NCBI GenBank assembly: GCA_009926615.1
Contig: RFOM01000004.1
Location: forward strand, 34,866 to 98,865
Source: Pseudomonadota bacterium
Lineage (GTDB): Bacteria; Bdellovibrionota_B; Oligoflexia; Silvanigrellales; Silvanigrellaceae
DNA length: 64,000 bases
Direction of reading: 5' to 3'
Positions 28,707-37,106 of the stretch are shown in pieces (the stretch's first letter is position 1; every line of letters begins with the position of its first letter). The notes below the pieces were generated by a model. The model saw only the letters and a program-made list of their open reading frames with translations, ran no database searches and was not told the DNA's origin. The position numbers and the translations under genes were made by a program.

Positions 28707-29732
28707 ATGGTGACAACAGCTCCTAAAAACTCTCGCGACAAACGGTTGCACATCGTATTTTTTACGGATGCGTCAAAAACCAAATCGACGTCCATCAGTC
28801 TGCGCAATTTGCTGATCGCCGGATGCGCGTCTTTTATTTTCTTCTCCGGCGCCGGAACATCACTTTATTTGTATAAGAAAAACCGCGATACGCTGACTTC
28901 AAAAGACGAGTACATTCGCGAACTGAAATCAGCCATAACAGCACTGGCGATTTCGGAAGACAAAAATCAGACGATTGTTTCCGGCGAAAACGATGCGCAG
29001 CGGGAACTCACACAACGCATCTCGCGTGAAATTCAATTTCCGTCGGATGCCGGCTCAAAAACCGTTTCCCAATCCGGCGAAAAGACTCTTGCCAGTTTGC
29101 AGTCAAGCTTGAACAGTTTAAGCACGGTCAGCGCAAATCTCGCACGCTCGGACAAGGGAACTCCCAAGAACGCAGCCGTCGGTCAGGGAAAACTGCCGGC
29201 GGACGAAAAAAGTCCCGTGACCGAAACCGCGGGCAAGGCCGTCGTCCCCGCCCAGATTGCACCCAAACCCGCACCGTCTGCGGCCGAAGCGGTTCAGTCG
29301 GTTAAATCCGTCGCCAAACAACCGCCTCTTGCGGGCGTTCAGGTTGAACAAAGCCACGTGACTGAAGCAAACGGCAGGACAACACTTCATTTTCAGTTGG
29401 TTAACACACTCAAAAACCGCTCGCACAGCTGGACCGGAAGGGTCTGCGGTATTGCCGAGCTGAGTGCGTCTGCCACGGAATCTGCGGCCGGACAGGTGAA
29501 CCTGAGCGCCCGCAACCAAATCGCCGGATTTGTGGCTGTGCCGGGCGGCAGCCGCGTTGATTCTGCCTCGATGCCCAATAACTCCTGCGCAGAGGGACAA
29601 CTGGTCAGATTCTCAAGACTTCGCCCGACTGAACTGGTGATTCCTGCCAAGCATGAGACCATCAAACGAGTCACAATATTTTTTGTAGAGTCCGGAAGCA
29701 ATCGCATGCACTCGCAACCGATTGAATTATAA
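28707..29732 (+). CDS. Single-span membrane-anchored protein, unknown function
   Basis: This 341-residue protein has a cytoplasmic N-terminus of about 30 residues, one transmembrane segment (NLLIAGCASFIFFSGAGTSLYLY) and a predicted coiled region around residues 60-135. A Pro/Ala/Lys-rich linker and a C-terminal beta-rich domain (TTLHFQLVNTLKNRSHSWTG onward) with a Cys pair follow. GGAGG precedes the start, and the gene is 38 bases after the L,D-transpeptidase, so the two may share an operon and a role in the cell wall. No family is recognised. Confidence 0.68.
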   Translation: MVTTAPKNSRDKRLHIVFFTDASKTKSTSISLRNLLIAGCASFIFFSGAGTSLYLYKKNRDTLTSKDEYIRELKSAITALAISEDKNQTIVSGENDAQRELTQRISREIQFPSDAGSKTVSQSGEKTLASLQSSLNSLSTVSANLARSDKGTPKNAAVGQGKLPADEKSPVTETAGKAVVPAQIAPKPAPSAAEAVQSVKSVAKQPPLAGVQVEQSHVTEANGRTTLHFQLVNTLKNRSHSWTGRVCGIAELSASATESAAGQVNLSARNQIAGFVAVPGGSRVDSASMPNNSCAEGQLVRFSRLRPTELVIPAKHETIKRVTIFFVESGSNRMHSQPIEL

Positions 29733-29758
29733 GCGTTAATATTCTCTTACGCTTTTTT
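29731..29758 (+). terminator. Possible rho-independent terminator
   Basis: A short stem AAGCGT/ACGCTT (29731-29736 with 29749-29754) with a 12-base loop runs into a T tract directly after the stop codon. The stem is only six pairs, so it is weak. Confidence 0.4.
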
Positions 29759-29829
29759 CATCCGGCCCCCCTTAGGCACGCCCGAAAATCTTCCGATATG
29801 CCTTCATGAAGCAGGGGAGGGTCCTGACC

Positions 29830-30675
29830 ATGAAGCAGAGAAATTTGGTAATCGCATACATTGCAGGAACTTCTGCTGTATCGACCCTCATGGGCGGATT
29901 TGTCGCCTGCGGCGCCCAGTCTTACCGCATTTCGGTTCACGGCGCGGACGAGGACAAAATCGATCGTCCGAATACAGCCTCGAGCGGCTCGAATCTTAAC
30001 GTCGGATCGCTCAAGGGAGTGCACAGCGCGGCGGGCTGGAAACGCTCGTTGCCCATCCGCTTTGTGACGAGCAGCGAAATCAACCCCGAAGTCGTGAAGC
30101 AACTGCAGACTGCGATGAAATCTTGGGAGCTGGCAGTAGGAAAACAGCTCTTTGCGTATGACGGAGCAGAAACAAAAAAGGGGGCTGACTTCCGTCAGCT
30201 TTACGAGCCGCTCGGAGACGGAAAAAACGGCAACTATCTTGACTTCAACTGGTTTAAGGCAACAGGCAAATCCAACACGGTGCTCGCCACGACCATCTGG
30301 GAAAACTCTCCTCAGGACCCCTCTGCCATTGTCAAAGCCGACATCCGCTACAACGCGGAGTTCTATGTGTTTGGCAACTCACTTGAAGAATTCAGCGAAG
30401 GCAAGCGCGTGATTGTCGATATGGAAAGTTTGGCACTGCACGAGTTGGGACACCTGCTCGGACTGACTCACGTTAAAGAGACTGAAGACAAGTTCAGTGT
30501 AATGAACCCGTCACTGTTTATCGGAGAGGGAATGATCACGCGGAAACTGAGCAACGGAGACATTACGCGAATCAGATCTGTTTACGGAGTCGGAGATCCT
30601 ACACTGGCTCAAAAACTCGAAAAGGCCGATGACAGTCCGGACGAAATGAAGCAAACCGAAGAGTCGGGAATTTAA
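29830..30675 (+). CDS. Matrixin-like zinc metalloprotease lipoprotein
   Basis: This 281-residue product begins with a lipoprotein signal peptide ending FVAC (Cys27). The catalytic site is a full metzincin motif, HELGHLLGLTH (His204, Glu205, His208, His214), followed by a Met-turn SVMNP with Met225, as in peptidase family M10A. It is probably anchored in the outer membrane or carried to the surface. The start is the second ATG behind GGGAGGG; an ATG at 29806 in the same frame lies upstream of that site. There is no obvious propeptide cysteine switch. The substrate is unknown. Confidence 0.85.
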   Translation: MKQRNLVIAYIAGTSAVSTLMGGFVACGAQSYRISVHGADEDKIDRPNTASSGSNLNVGSLKGVHSAAGWKRSLPIRFVTSSEINPEVVKQLQTAMKSWELAVGKQLFAYDGAETKKGADFRQLYEPLGDGKNGNYLDFNWFKATGKSNTVLATTIWENSPQDPSAIVKADIRYNAEFYVFGNSLEEFSEGKRVIVDMESLALHELGHLLGLTHVKETEDKFSVMNPSLFIGEGMITRKLSNGDITRIRSVYGVGDPTLAQKLEKADDSPDEMKQTEESGI

Positions 30676-30711
30676 AAATACCTCATCATATCCGGAAGGG
30701 CGCCGCGCGCT

Positions 30712-31638
30712 TCACCGTTTGGCGAACAGCCATGCTCTGTGAATGAGTTCATTCCTGAAGTCGGGAGGCAATGTCTTTTTTGTTATTTCCGTGCATGAAT
30801 ATTTTTCAACAAGTTGCGGATCCATTTTAAAACTTCGCAGATTATTCGAAAAAAACAGTGTCCCGCCGCCGCTCAACCGTTCCATGCACCGGTCGACAAG
30901 CCATTGATGACAGCTTTGCACATCAAAGTCGTCTTTCATCTTTTTTGAATTTGAAAATGACGGCGGATCAAGAAAAATGAGATCAAATTTATCGGCGGCA
31001 TCCAAGTCGCCGAGCCAGTTCATTATGTCTGCCCGAACAGCAAAATGTTTACGGCTGTCGAGACCGTTGAGCTCAATATTCTCATTCGCCCATTCGAGAT
31101 AAGTTGCACTCATGTCCGCTGAGACAACTTCGCGCGCGCCGCCGTAAAGTGCATTTGCGCTGACCGTTCCGGTATAGCAAAAAAGATTAAGCACCTTTTT
31201 TCCTGATGCATTTTCGCGGACCCACTTTCTTGAATATCGGTGATCCAGAAACAGCCCCGTATCAAGATAATCTGAAAGATTAACGATAAATTTAAGCGGT
31301 CCTTCGGTGACCTGACATTTGAAACCGGCCTGCGAGAATTTACCGTACTGGGAAATTCCCTTTTGGCGGTTTCGTTCCTTTATGAAAATTTGCCGCTCGG
31401 ACACCTGAAGGATCGACATCAGGTCTTCAATGACATGCTGAAAATGAAGATCATCCCGTTCCTGATACTTGACGTTGCCGTATCTGAAGATCACAACATT
31501 TTCACCGTACAGATCAACTGACACGGCATACTCGGGAATATCGCGGTCATAAATTCGAAACGCACTGCAGGGAAACTTCTCTGCCCACGGTTTGACAGTC
31601 CGAAGATTTTTTAAAAGTCTGTTGCCGAACGAGTTCAT
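30712..31638 (-). CDS. Stand-alone RlmK-like 23S rRNA methyltransferase
   Basis: This 308-residue SAM-dependent methyltransferase resembles the C-terminal RlmK half of E. coli RlmL, which makes m7G2069 in 23S rRNA. Shared blocks are FGNRLLKNLR at the N-terminus, IYDRDIPEYAVSVDLY, RQKGISQYGK, DYLDTGLFLDHR, the SAM motif LNLFCYTGTVSA, the acidic DMSATYLEWA and the catalytic-type IFLDPPSFSNSK. It lacks the THUMP and RlmL N-terminal domain. The start at 31638 matches the RlmK domain edge, although the ribosome site (GGCGTGA) is poor. Confidence 0.85.
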   Translation of the reverse strand: MNSFGNRLLKNLRTVKPWAEKFPCSAFRIYDRDIPEYAVSVDLYGENVVIFRYGNVKYQERDDLHFQHVIEDLMSILQVSERQIFIKERNRQKGISQYGKFSQAGFKCQVTEGPLKFIVNLSDYLDTGLFLDHRYSRKWVRENASGKKVLNLFCYTGTVSANALYGGAREVVSADMSATYLEWANENIELNGLDSRKHFAVRADIMNWLGDLDAADKFDLIFLDPPSFSNSKKMKDDFDVQSCHQWLVDRCMERLSGGGTLFFSNNLRSFKMDPQLVEKYSCTEITKKTLPPDFRNELIHRAWLFAKR

Positions 31639-31675
31639 ATTTTTCACGCCGATTGGGAAGAGATTTAACCGGCAA

Positions 31676-32026
31676 TCAAAAACGGGCCGATGAGTACTCC
31701 TCAAACAACGACCAGCATCTGTTATCACGGCTGAAAAAAGCAAGCATAACCCGCTCGGATTCCCACGTCTTGTAAGTCGCCGAGCGGAATGTGTAATACC
31801 TCAGAAAGAGTCCCGAGCTTTTACCGGACACCATGTTGTCCGGCGTGGGCATAAAATCGTCAAGATAATAGCATTCAGAACCGTCCATGCGCATAAACGG
31901 CAGAACTGTCGATATGCCGAGATCCTTCCGTTTCTCGGGCATTGTCGCACAGGAAACGGCAATAAGGCCGGAAACAAGGGCAACAAGGGCAGACCTGAGC
32001 GCAACACAGGCGGACAACCTCCTCAT
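31676..32026 (-). CDS. Small lipoprotein, unknown function
   Basis: This 116-residue product starts MRRLSACVALRSALVALVS and has a signal peptide ending LIAVSC, so Cys26 is probably lipidated. The mature part is about 90 residues with three aromatic-rich strands and two further cysteines (ECYYLDDF, DNRCWSLFEE), which may form a disulphide. AGGA lies just before the ATG. It is divergent from another lipoprotein gene and lies 37 bases from the RlmK-like gene. No family is recognised. Confidence 0.6.
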   Translation of the reverse strand: MRRLSACVALRSALVALVSGLIAVSCATMPEKRKDLGISTVLPFMRMDGSECYYLDDFMPTPDNMVSGKSSGLFLRYYTFRSATYKTWESERVMLAFFSRDNRCWSLFEEYSSARF

Positions 32027-32039
32027 CCATCCTGTTGAG

Positions 32040-32069
32040 TTGTTCAAAATCGCTGCCTCACGGTATAAT
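32040..32069 (+). promoter_or_regulatory. Promoter for the 32157 lipoprotein gene
   Basis: A perfect TATAAT (32064-32069) lies 18 bases after TTGTTC (32040-32045) on the plus strand. Transcription from about 32076 would give an untranslated leader of about 80 bases. Confidence 0.58.
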
Positions 32070-32156
32070 CCCTCCGGACGTTCCGGAAACGGTTCGGCGC
32101 GGCAACGGAAAACCAAAGTGACACGGGGGAATCTTTTTGCGGTTTGGGCAGCAGCT

Positions 32157-33593
32157 ATGACACACGCTAGGCATTTTTTTTACAAAACGCTCAAAGGGCG
32201 CGGAAAACTGATCATTTCCCTTCCGCCGGCCGTGTTCTTTGCGTGCACGTCAACCCCAAACAACTCACGTTTGTCGCGGTCAAACAACGAACGCGAGGAG
32301 ATCAGGGGCTCGGTGCAGGCTGCCAAAATCATAGAGTGCCGCCTCAATTCTCCGGACTGGAATATTCCGGGGGACGTCGGGCAAGCTCAAATGCTCACTG
32401 CCGACGGACGCAAGGCGCTTATTTACGAAGCTCTTCTCCGGTCCGGACCGCGGACGGTCTACCAGCGGCTCAATGCGGACTATTCATTCAACGGCGACGG
32501 CATCGCAATGGGACTCAAGAACGCGCCGCGAACAAGCGACCTGAAGTCTGTGGAAGACATTCACGGCAACAAATGGTTCACAAGCAGAATCAAGATTAAC
32601 AACTCAGAACTTTTCAGCGGATTGGTTGAAGTTCTCATTGGCAACCGCAACTATCGCACCGTCCTGCCGATACCCGTCACCGAATCCGTTCAACAGATTT
32701 GGATCAGCCGTCCGGTCGTCTCAAATTTTGCAAACGTCATCGTACGAAGCACTCAGGTCGACGACAGCGGACTTGGGCAGGAAGATTCAAGTGTTTTCAG
32801 ATGGTATCAGGTCACTGCAGCGGACAACTCGGCGCGGCTTTCGGGAACCTTCAAACCCCGCAGGGAAATCTTCATCCCCGCGGCATTTATTCCCATGGAA
32901 AACACAGGCGAGCCGGTGGCAGCAGCGGTCATTCAGCCGCAAACCGGTGAGGCCGACGCTGAACCTGCCGTCGTCTCCGGCAGCTCCAAAATAGTCTTCA
33001 GACGCATATTCGGCCGCACTGCCGGCGAAAGAATTATTTTCGAGGGAACAGGAAACATCACCGGTGTGACTGTTTCTGATTCTACGCGTTACAATGCTCT
33101 TCATTTGGCTTGGAACTTCGCACCCTATCAGGGAGAATCACGCTTCATTCAGCACACTTCTTTTCCTGTCAGGTTTATACCGGAGCGTTACTTCAACCGC
33201 GGTCCTCTGCGTGATGCCGAGACTCTCTGGGCAACCGAAATTTCCTACGAGGCCAATGATCCTGATTTTTCCTTTACAAAAAACAACCAAAACCAGCTGA
33301 TGCCGGTTCTGGGCTGGTGGGGTAAGCTGGAAAAAGATGTGGCTCTTCTCATGCAGGTTCTCAACCCCGCGCAACGCGGTCAGAGGGGTCAACAGATCCG
33401 GCTGAAGTCGGGCGCCTCGGTCGGCTACAGTTTTCAACCCTCAATCGCCATTGCGCCGCCAAAACAATTCAGCAGAATTTTGTATTTTTCCGCGGCGCCG
33501 TCGCAAACCGAAAAGAGCATCATGATTTTGTCGAACAGGGATTCTTCAGCAGAAATCGCGAAGGAATCAACAATCTCTTCCTGCTTGTTTTGA
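32157..33593 (+). CDS. Large lipoprotein, unknown function
   Basis: This 478-residue product has an N-terminal signal peptide ending FFAC (Cys30), then a long beta-rich mature region without a recognised domain. The start is chosen so that the signal peptide begins normally. The reading frame stays open back to 31887, but that part overlaps the divergent lipoprotein and lies upstream of the TATAAT box. A GTG at 32119 is an alternative. The ribosome site is weak. It is probably exported to the outer membrane. The stop is followed after eight bases by the M3 peptidase start. Confidence 0.65.
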   Translation: MTHARHFFYKTLKGRGKLIISLPPAVFFACTSTPNNSRLSRSNNEREEIRGSVQAAKIIECRLNSPDWNIPGDVGQAQMLTADGRKALIYEALLRSGPRTVYQRLNADYSFNGDGIAMGLKNAPRTSDLKSVEDIHGNKWFTSRIKINNSELFSGLVEVLIGNRNYRTVLPIPVTESVQQIWISRPVVSNFANVIVRSTQVDDSGLGQEDSSVFRWYQVTAADNSARLSGTFKPRREIFIPAAFIPMENTGEPVAAAVIQPQTGEADAEPAVVSGSSKIVFRRIFGRTAGERIIFEGTGNITGVTVSDSTRYNALHLAWNFAPYQGESRFIQHTSFPVRFIPERYFNRGPLRDAETLWATEISYEANDPDFSFTKNNQNQLMPVLGWWGKLEKDVALLMQVLNPAQRGQRGQQIRLKSGASVGYSFQPSIAIAPPKQFSRILYFSAAPSQTEKSIMILSNRDSSAEIAKESTISSCLF

Positions 33594-33601
33594 GGACTTC
33601 C

Positions 33602-35323
33602 TTGAATTCATTACTCACAAAGACCGGCAACACATACATCAACCTTCCCGTTTCTTTTGATCCCGAGGACAAACAATCTGTCTCTGAAATTATCCGCAGA
33701 CTCAAAGAAAATCCTCCCCGTGATTTTGAATCTGCGGCAATCTGGTTTGCAACGTTTGTCGAACTCTCCGACGCAACCAACGAGCTTCAGACAAAACTGG
33801 ATTTGATGTTTTCACTCGACACACAGGATGTCCGGACACTTGACCGGCTGCAGCAATTCGAGAGCCGGATTCTTTCCCAGCTCATGGAATCACGCGCCGA
33901 ATTGATGGACATTTATCTGAACTCGCCGTGGCGCGGCTCCATGCATGCCGATGATCTGGGCAAGGTAAAAAAAGAGATAGTCGCGAGGCGAAAATATGCC
34001 GTCCGCGGTCTGGGTGCGCTGCAGATAGAAGAAAATCAGCTGGTCCGTGAATTTAAAACTTTTTCATCCACGGCAATGTGCACTTATTTCGGACGACCCA
34101 CACCGATCGGAATTGTCATCGGAAAACTGAACGATCCGCGTCCCGAAATCCGGCGCGAAGCATTCTCATCACATTGGCGTAAAATTCGCGAATCCAAGGA
34201 ATGGCTCGAAGATTTGTTTACCCGACTCCTGAAAAACAGAATTGAACAGGCAAAGACAGCCGGTGCATCGTCGTACGTTGAATTCTGTTTTACGGAACTG
34301 GGCCGTTTTGATTACACTCCGGAGGACTGCAGCGTTCTTCGTTTGAGCATTGAAAAAGCAATTACACCGATAGTCTCCAATCTGCAGAGCCGTCAGTTGC
34401 TGAGCCTTGGCACGCCGACACTTCGACCATGGGATGCAGCCGTCTGGCCGAGACTGACTCCTGCCGAATTCCCGGGGCAGGGTGATGTCAGCGCGATTCT
34501 CGATGCAGGCGGCAGAATTGTCTCACGCATTCATTCCGGTTTTGGACAATATTATGAAACCCTTCTCAGCCGAGGATGTATCGATGTTCATCCACGCAAT
34601 TTAAAGGCTCCGGGAGCGTTTTGCGTTGCCCTTCCCGAAAGCAAATCTCCGTTTATTTTTGGAAATTTTGCGGGACATTTTCGGGATGCTTTCACGCTGC
34701 TGCATGAATTCGGACACGCGCTTCACGGCTCGGCATCCCTTCAAATCAAAAACACTCTTTTGCGGCATCCGGGGCTCGAATTTTGCGAGGTTGCCTCAAT
34801 GGGGCTCGAGTTTTTGGCTCAACCGTTTCTCAACGAATTTTGGCCGCGCTCGGGTGATGCGGGTAAAGCATGGGCACTTCACTGCTTCAACGCACTCCAG
34901 TTCTGGCCGTTCATGGCCATGCTGGATGAATGGCAGCACGTCGTTTACAGGGAAGAACTCATAAATCCCTGCGATCGGAGCCAACTCTGGCGCGAATTAT
35001 CAGCCCGTTACCGGCCGGGAATCGACTGGAGTGAATGTGAAGACTTTGAGGAGCTCGGCTGGATCAGCAGACCCCATCCGTTCACCTCGCCGTTTTACTA
35101 TATCGACTACGGCATTGCTCAATTGGGGGCTGTGGAACTTTGGGCGGAAAGCCGGCGTGACTACACGCGTGCCGTGGAAAACTACATCGGCGGACTCAGT
35201 CTCGGTGCGCAGCGTTCACTTCCGGAACTTTTTCGGGCCACGGGCCTGCGCTTCGATTTTTCGCAACCGTGGGTCTCTTACCTTGGTGCTGTTTTGGCCG
35301 ATGAAATCGAGTCTCAGATATAA
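33602..35323 (+). CDS. M3-family metallopeptidase (oligoendopeptidase F-like)
   Basis: This is a cytoplasmic zinc oligopeptidase. The 573-residue protein has the N-terminal helical substrate-channel region and the HEFGHALHG motif (His368, Glu369, His372), followed by the third-ligand helix FCEVASMGLEF, as in PepF/M3B. The start is TTG at 33602, with GAGGA five bases upstream at 33592-33596; an earlier TTG at 33590 overlaps the preceding stop but has no ribosome site. It has no signal peptide, so it should degrade short peptides inside the cell. Confidence 0.88.
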   Translation: MNSLLTKTGNTYINLPVSFDPEDKQSVSEIIRRLKENPPRDFESAAIWFATFVELSDATNELQTKLDLMFSLDTQDVRTLDRLQQFESRILSQLMESRAELMDIYLNSPWRGSMHADDLGKVKKEIVARRKYAVRGLGALQIEENQLVREFKTFSSTAMCTYFGRPTPIGIVIGKLNDPRPEIRREAFSSHWRKIRESKEWLEDLFTRLLKNRIEQAKTAGASSYVEFCFTELGRFDYTPEDCSVLRLSIEKAITPIVSNLQSRQLLSLGTPTLRPWDAAVWPRLTPAEFPGQGDVSAILDAGGRIVSRIHSGFGQYYETLLSRGCIDVHPRNLKAPGAFCVALPESKSPFIFGNFAGHFRDAFTLLHEFGHALHGSASLQIKNTLLRHPGLEFCEVASMGLEFLAQPFLNEFWPRSGDAGKAWALHCFNALQFWPFMAMLDEWQHVVYREELINPCDRSQLWRELSARYRPGIDWSECEDFEELGWISRPHPFTSPFYYIDYGIAQLGAVELWAESRRDYTRAVENYIGGLSLGAQRSLPELFRATGLRFDFSQPWVSYLGAVLADEIESQI

Positions 35324-35350
35324 AAAAAAGGAACCCGCGGGGGGTTCCTT
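35322..35350 (-). terminator. rpsO terminator
   Basis: A strong hairpin has stem AAGGAACCC/GGGTTCCTT and a short GC loop. On the minus strand it is followed by eight T residues, so it ends the rpsO transcript. The A tract overlaps the stop codon of the M3 peptidase gene. Confidence 0.85.
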
Positions 35351-35370
35351 CTGCAGACGAACTCCACAAA

Positions 35371-35640
35371 TTACTTGCGGATGTTCAATGCACCGATGAG
35401 GCTTGTGTAACGGCCTTCGTCTTTGCGGCGCAGATAATCAAGCAGGCTGCGGCGGTGGCTGACAAGCTTCAACAGACCGCGACGGCCGGCAAAGTCCTTC
35501 TTGTGGACTTTGAAGTGCTCGGTCAGTGAATTGATGCGCTCGGTCAGAAGCGCAACCTGAACTTCGGTCGAGCCGCTGTCGTTTGCGTGGCGCTTGTGTT
35601 TTGCGATCAAGGCTTCGCGTTGCTGTGCGGTCTGTTGCAT
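35371..35640 (-). CDS. rpsO: 30S ribosomal protein S15
   Basis: This primary 16S-rRNA-binding protein is involved in the central domain of the small subunit. At 89 residues it has the usual length and signatures: [31 protein letters not shown] and the [18 protein letters not shown] core. GGAG precedes the ATG by seven bases. It has a dedicated hairpin terminator 21 bases after the stop. The pnp gene, often next to rpsO, is not present here. Confidence 0.97.
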   Translation of the reverse strand: MQQTAQQREALIAKHKRHANDSGSTEVQVALLTERINSLTEHFKVHKKDFAGRRGLLKLVSHRRSLLDYLRRKDEGRYTSLIGALNIRK

Positions 35641-35735
35641 GGTAGGTCTCCGTTCATGCTGTTTGCGGAATTTCCGCGGTTATTTCGTGGTCAAAACCAG
35701 AGCGGGGACGGCCGACCAAAGCCAAATCCACCATA

Positions 35736-35758
35736 CCAGTCAGGACCTCACTGACTGG
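35736..35758. promoter_or_regulatory. Perfect 8-bp inverted repeat between rpsO and ribD
   Basis: CCAGTCAG and CTGACTGG flank a seven-base loop (35744-35750), in the 154-base gap that must hold the divergent rpsO and ribD control regions. It could be an operator or an RNA hairpin in a leader. No T tract follows in either direction, so it is not a terminator, and no FMN-riboswitch core is visible. Confidence 0.45.
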
Positions 35759-35794
35759 CTGGGCTAGCACTCCATCCAACGAAAGGCAAGCCGG

Positions 35795-37096
35795 ATGTTC
35801 CCTGAAACCCAGACGAAAAGACCGGCACGGCTTCCTTCCGGCTTTGGGTTCGGTGGCCACATCGAAACCAGCCTGTACGGTCCAAATTATTCTGAAGCGC
35901 CCAAGAACCCAGAAGAATTTATGCTCAGAGCGATCATTGAATCGATGCAGGGAGCTGGTCTGACCAACCCCAACCCCGCGGTCGGTTGCCTTCTTGCAGA
36001 GGGCGGAACGATTGTCGCTGCAGGGGCGACTGAAAAGTGGGGAGGGCGACATGCCGAGAGGGTCGCGTTCGATGCTCTCCGCACAATCGGCCGGAGCACA
36101 TCCGGATTGGATGCCTACGTCACTCTTGAGCCGTGTTCGCATCACGGGCGGCAGCCGCCATGTTGTGACCTGTTTAAATCTGCCGGCATTTCGAACCTGT
36201 TCGTTGCCGCCGGAGACCCCAATCCTCTGGTTCAGGGGCGCGGGCTCAAATTTGTAGGCTCTGAAGTCCGGAGCCTGAGCGTCGGGCTTTGCCGCTCCGC
36301 CGCAGTTGCGTGGAACTTTCCGTTTTTCGTCGGGCAACAGCTCGGCCGGCCGCTCATTGCAGCGAAGTGGGCGCAAACTCTGGACGGCGCGATGGCCGAT
36401 GCTTCCGGAACTTCAAAGTGGATTACCGGCCCCGAAGCGAGGGCCCACGGACACTGGTTTCGACTCAAGTACGACATAACTGCCGTTGGAATCAGTACAC
36501 TTCTTGCCGATCTGCCGGCACTGACTGTCAGAGATTGCTGGCGCCCGCACAACCGGCAGCCTGACGTTTGCATCGTCGATGTTTTGGGCGAGGCCCGCGG
36601 CGACAATCCTCAGCTCCGCGCCGCGCTCGAAAATCTCTCTGCGGCCGCAGCAAACCGTAAAGTTGCGGTTGCAACGGCATCATCCAATGCTGAACCCCTC
36701 AAAGCTCTGCTGCCGCCGGAATGGAGCGTACTCGCACTGCCCGTTCCGCAGAATTCCGATGGTCCGCAACAGCTGGCCAAGTCTGTGCAGCGTTTTTGGA
36801 CATCACAGGAACTGGAAAATTGGTTCGGCAGGACCGTGCAGAGCGTCTTTATTGAGGGAGGAGCAAAACTGATTTCCCTTTTGCTGGAAATAGAAGCGAT
36901 CGACGTTTGTCACACATTCATTGCACCGATCGTCCTCGCAGGAGAAGCAAGACGCCTTTCCAGACAGCAAATCCAAGCACCCGCGCTGGCGGCCGCATCC
37001 CGTTTTGACATTCTCTCCACGTTTTTGCTGGGCGATGATATGCTTGTCGAACTGGTTCCAAGGAATCTGAGTCGGCAATTTTTTTGCGAAGGATGA
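35795..37096 (+). CDS. ribD: Bifunctional riboflavin deaminase/reductase
   Basis: This enzyme carries out the second and third steps of riboflavin synthesis. The N-terminal deaminase domain has the zinc motifs HAERVAFDA and PCSHHGRQPPCC. The C-terminal reductase domain begins RPLIAAKWAQTLDGAMA and includes the GISTLLADLPALTVR block. At 433 residues it is longer than usual (about 370), because some 40 residues precede the typical start MLRAIIESM at 35921; AAGG before 35795 supports the longer form only weakly. No other rib gene is adjacent. Confidence 0.92.
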   Translation: MFPETQTKRPARLPSGFGFGGHIETSLYGPNYSEAPKNPEEFMLRAIIESMQGAGLTNPNPAVGCLLAEGGTIVAAGATEKWGGRHAERVAFDALRTIGRSTSGLDAYVTLEPCSHHGRQPPCCDLFKSAGISNLFVAAGDPNPLVQGRGLKFVGSEVRSLSVGLCRSAAVAWNFPFFVGQQLGRPLIAAKWAQTLDGAMADASGTSKWITGPEARAHGHWFRLKYDITAVGISTLLADLPALTVRDCWRPHNRQPDVCIVDVLGEARGDNPQLRAALENLSAAAANRKVAVATASSNAEPLKALLPPEWSVLALPVPQNSDGPQQLAKSVQRFWTSQELENWFGRTVQSVFIEGGAKLISLLLEIEAIDVCHTFIAPIVLAGEARRLSRQQIQAPALAAASRFDILSTFLLGDDMLVELVPRNLSRQFFCEG

Positions 37097-37106
37097 CGAG
37101 GGCAAG

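Noticed and set aside
31887..32156. N-terminal extension of the large lipoprotein
   Set aside because: It overlaps a divergent gene, lies upstream of the TATAAT promoter and would bury the signal peptide.
35641..35794. FMN riboswitch before ribD
   Set aside because: The region is short and lacks the conserved FMN-box segments; only a simple hairpin is present.
35654..36376. A 240-codon minus-strand open frame upstream of rpsO
   Set aside because: It lies antisense to ribD and the residues have no recognisable pattern; RibD zinc motifs prove the other strand.
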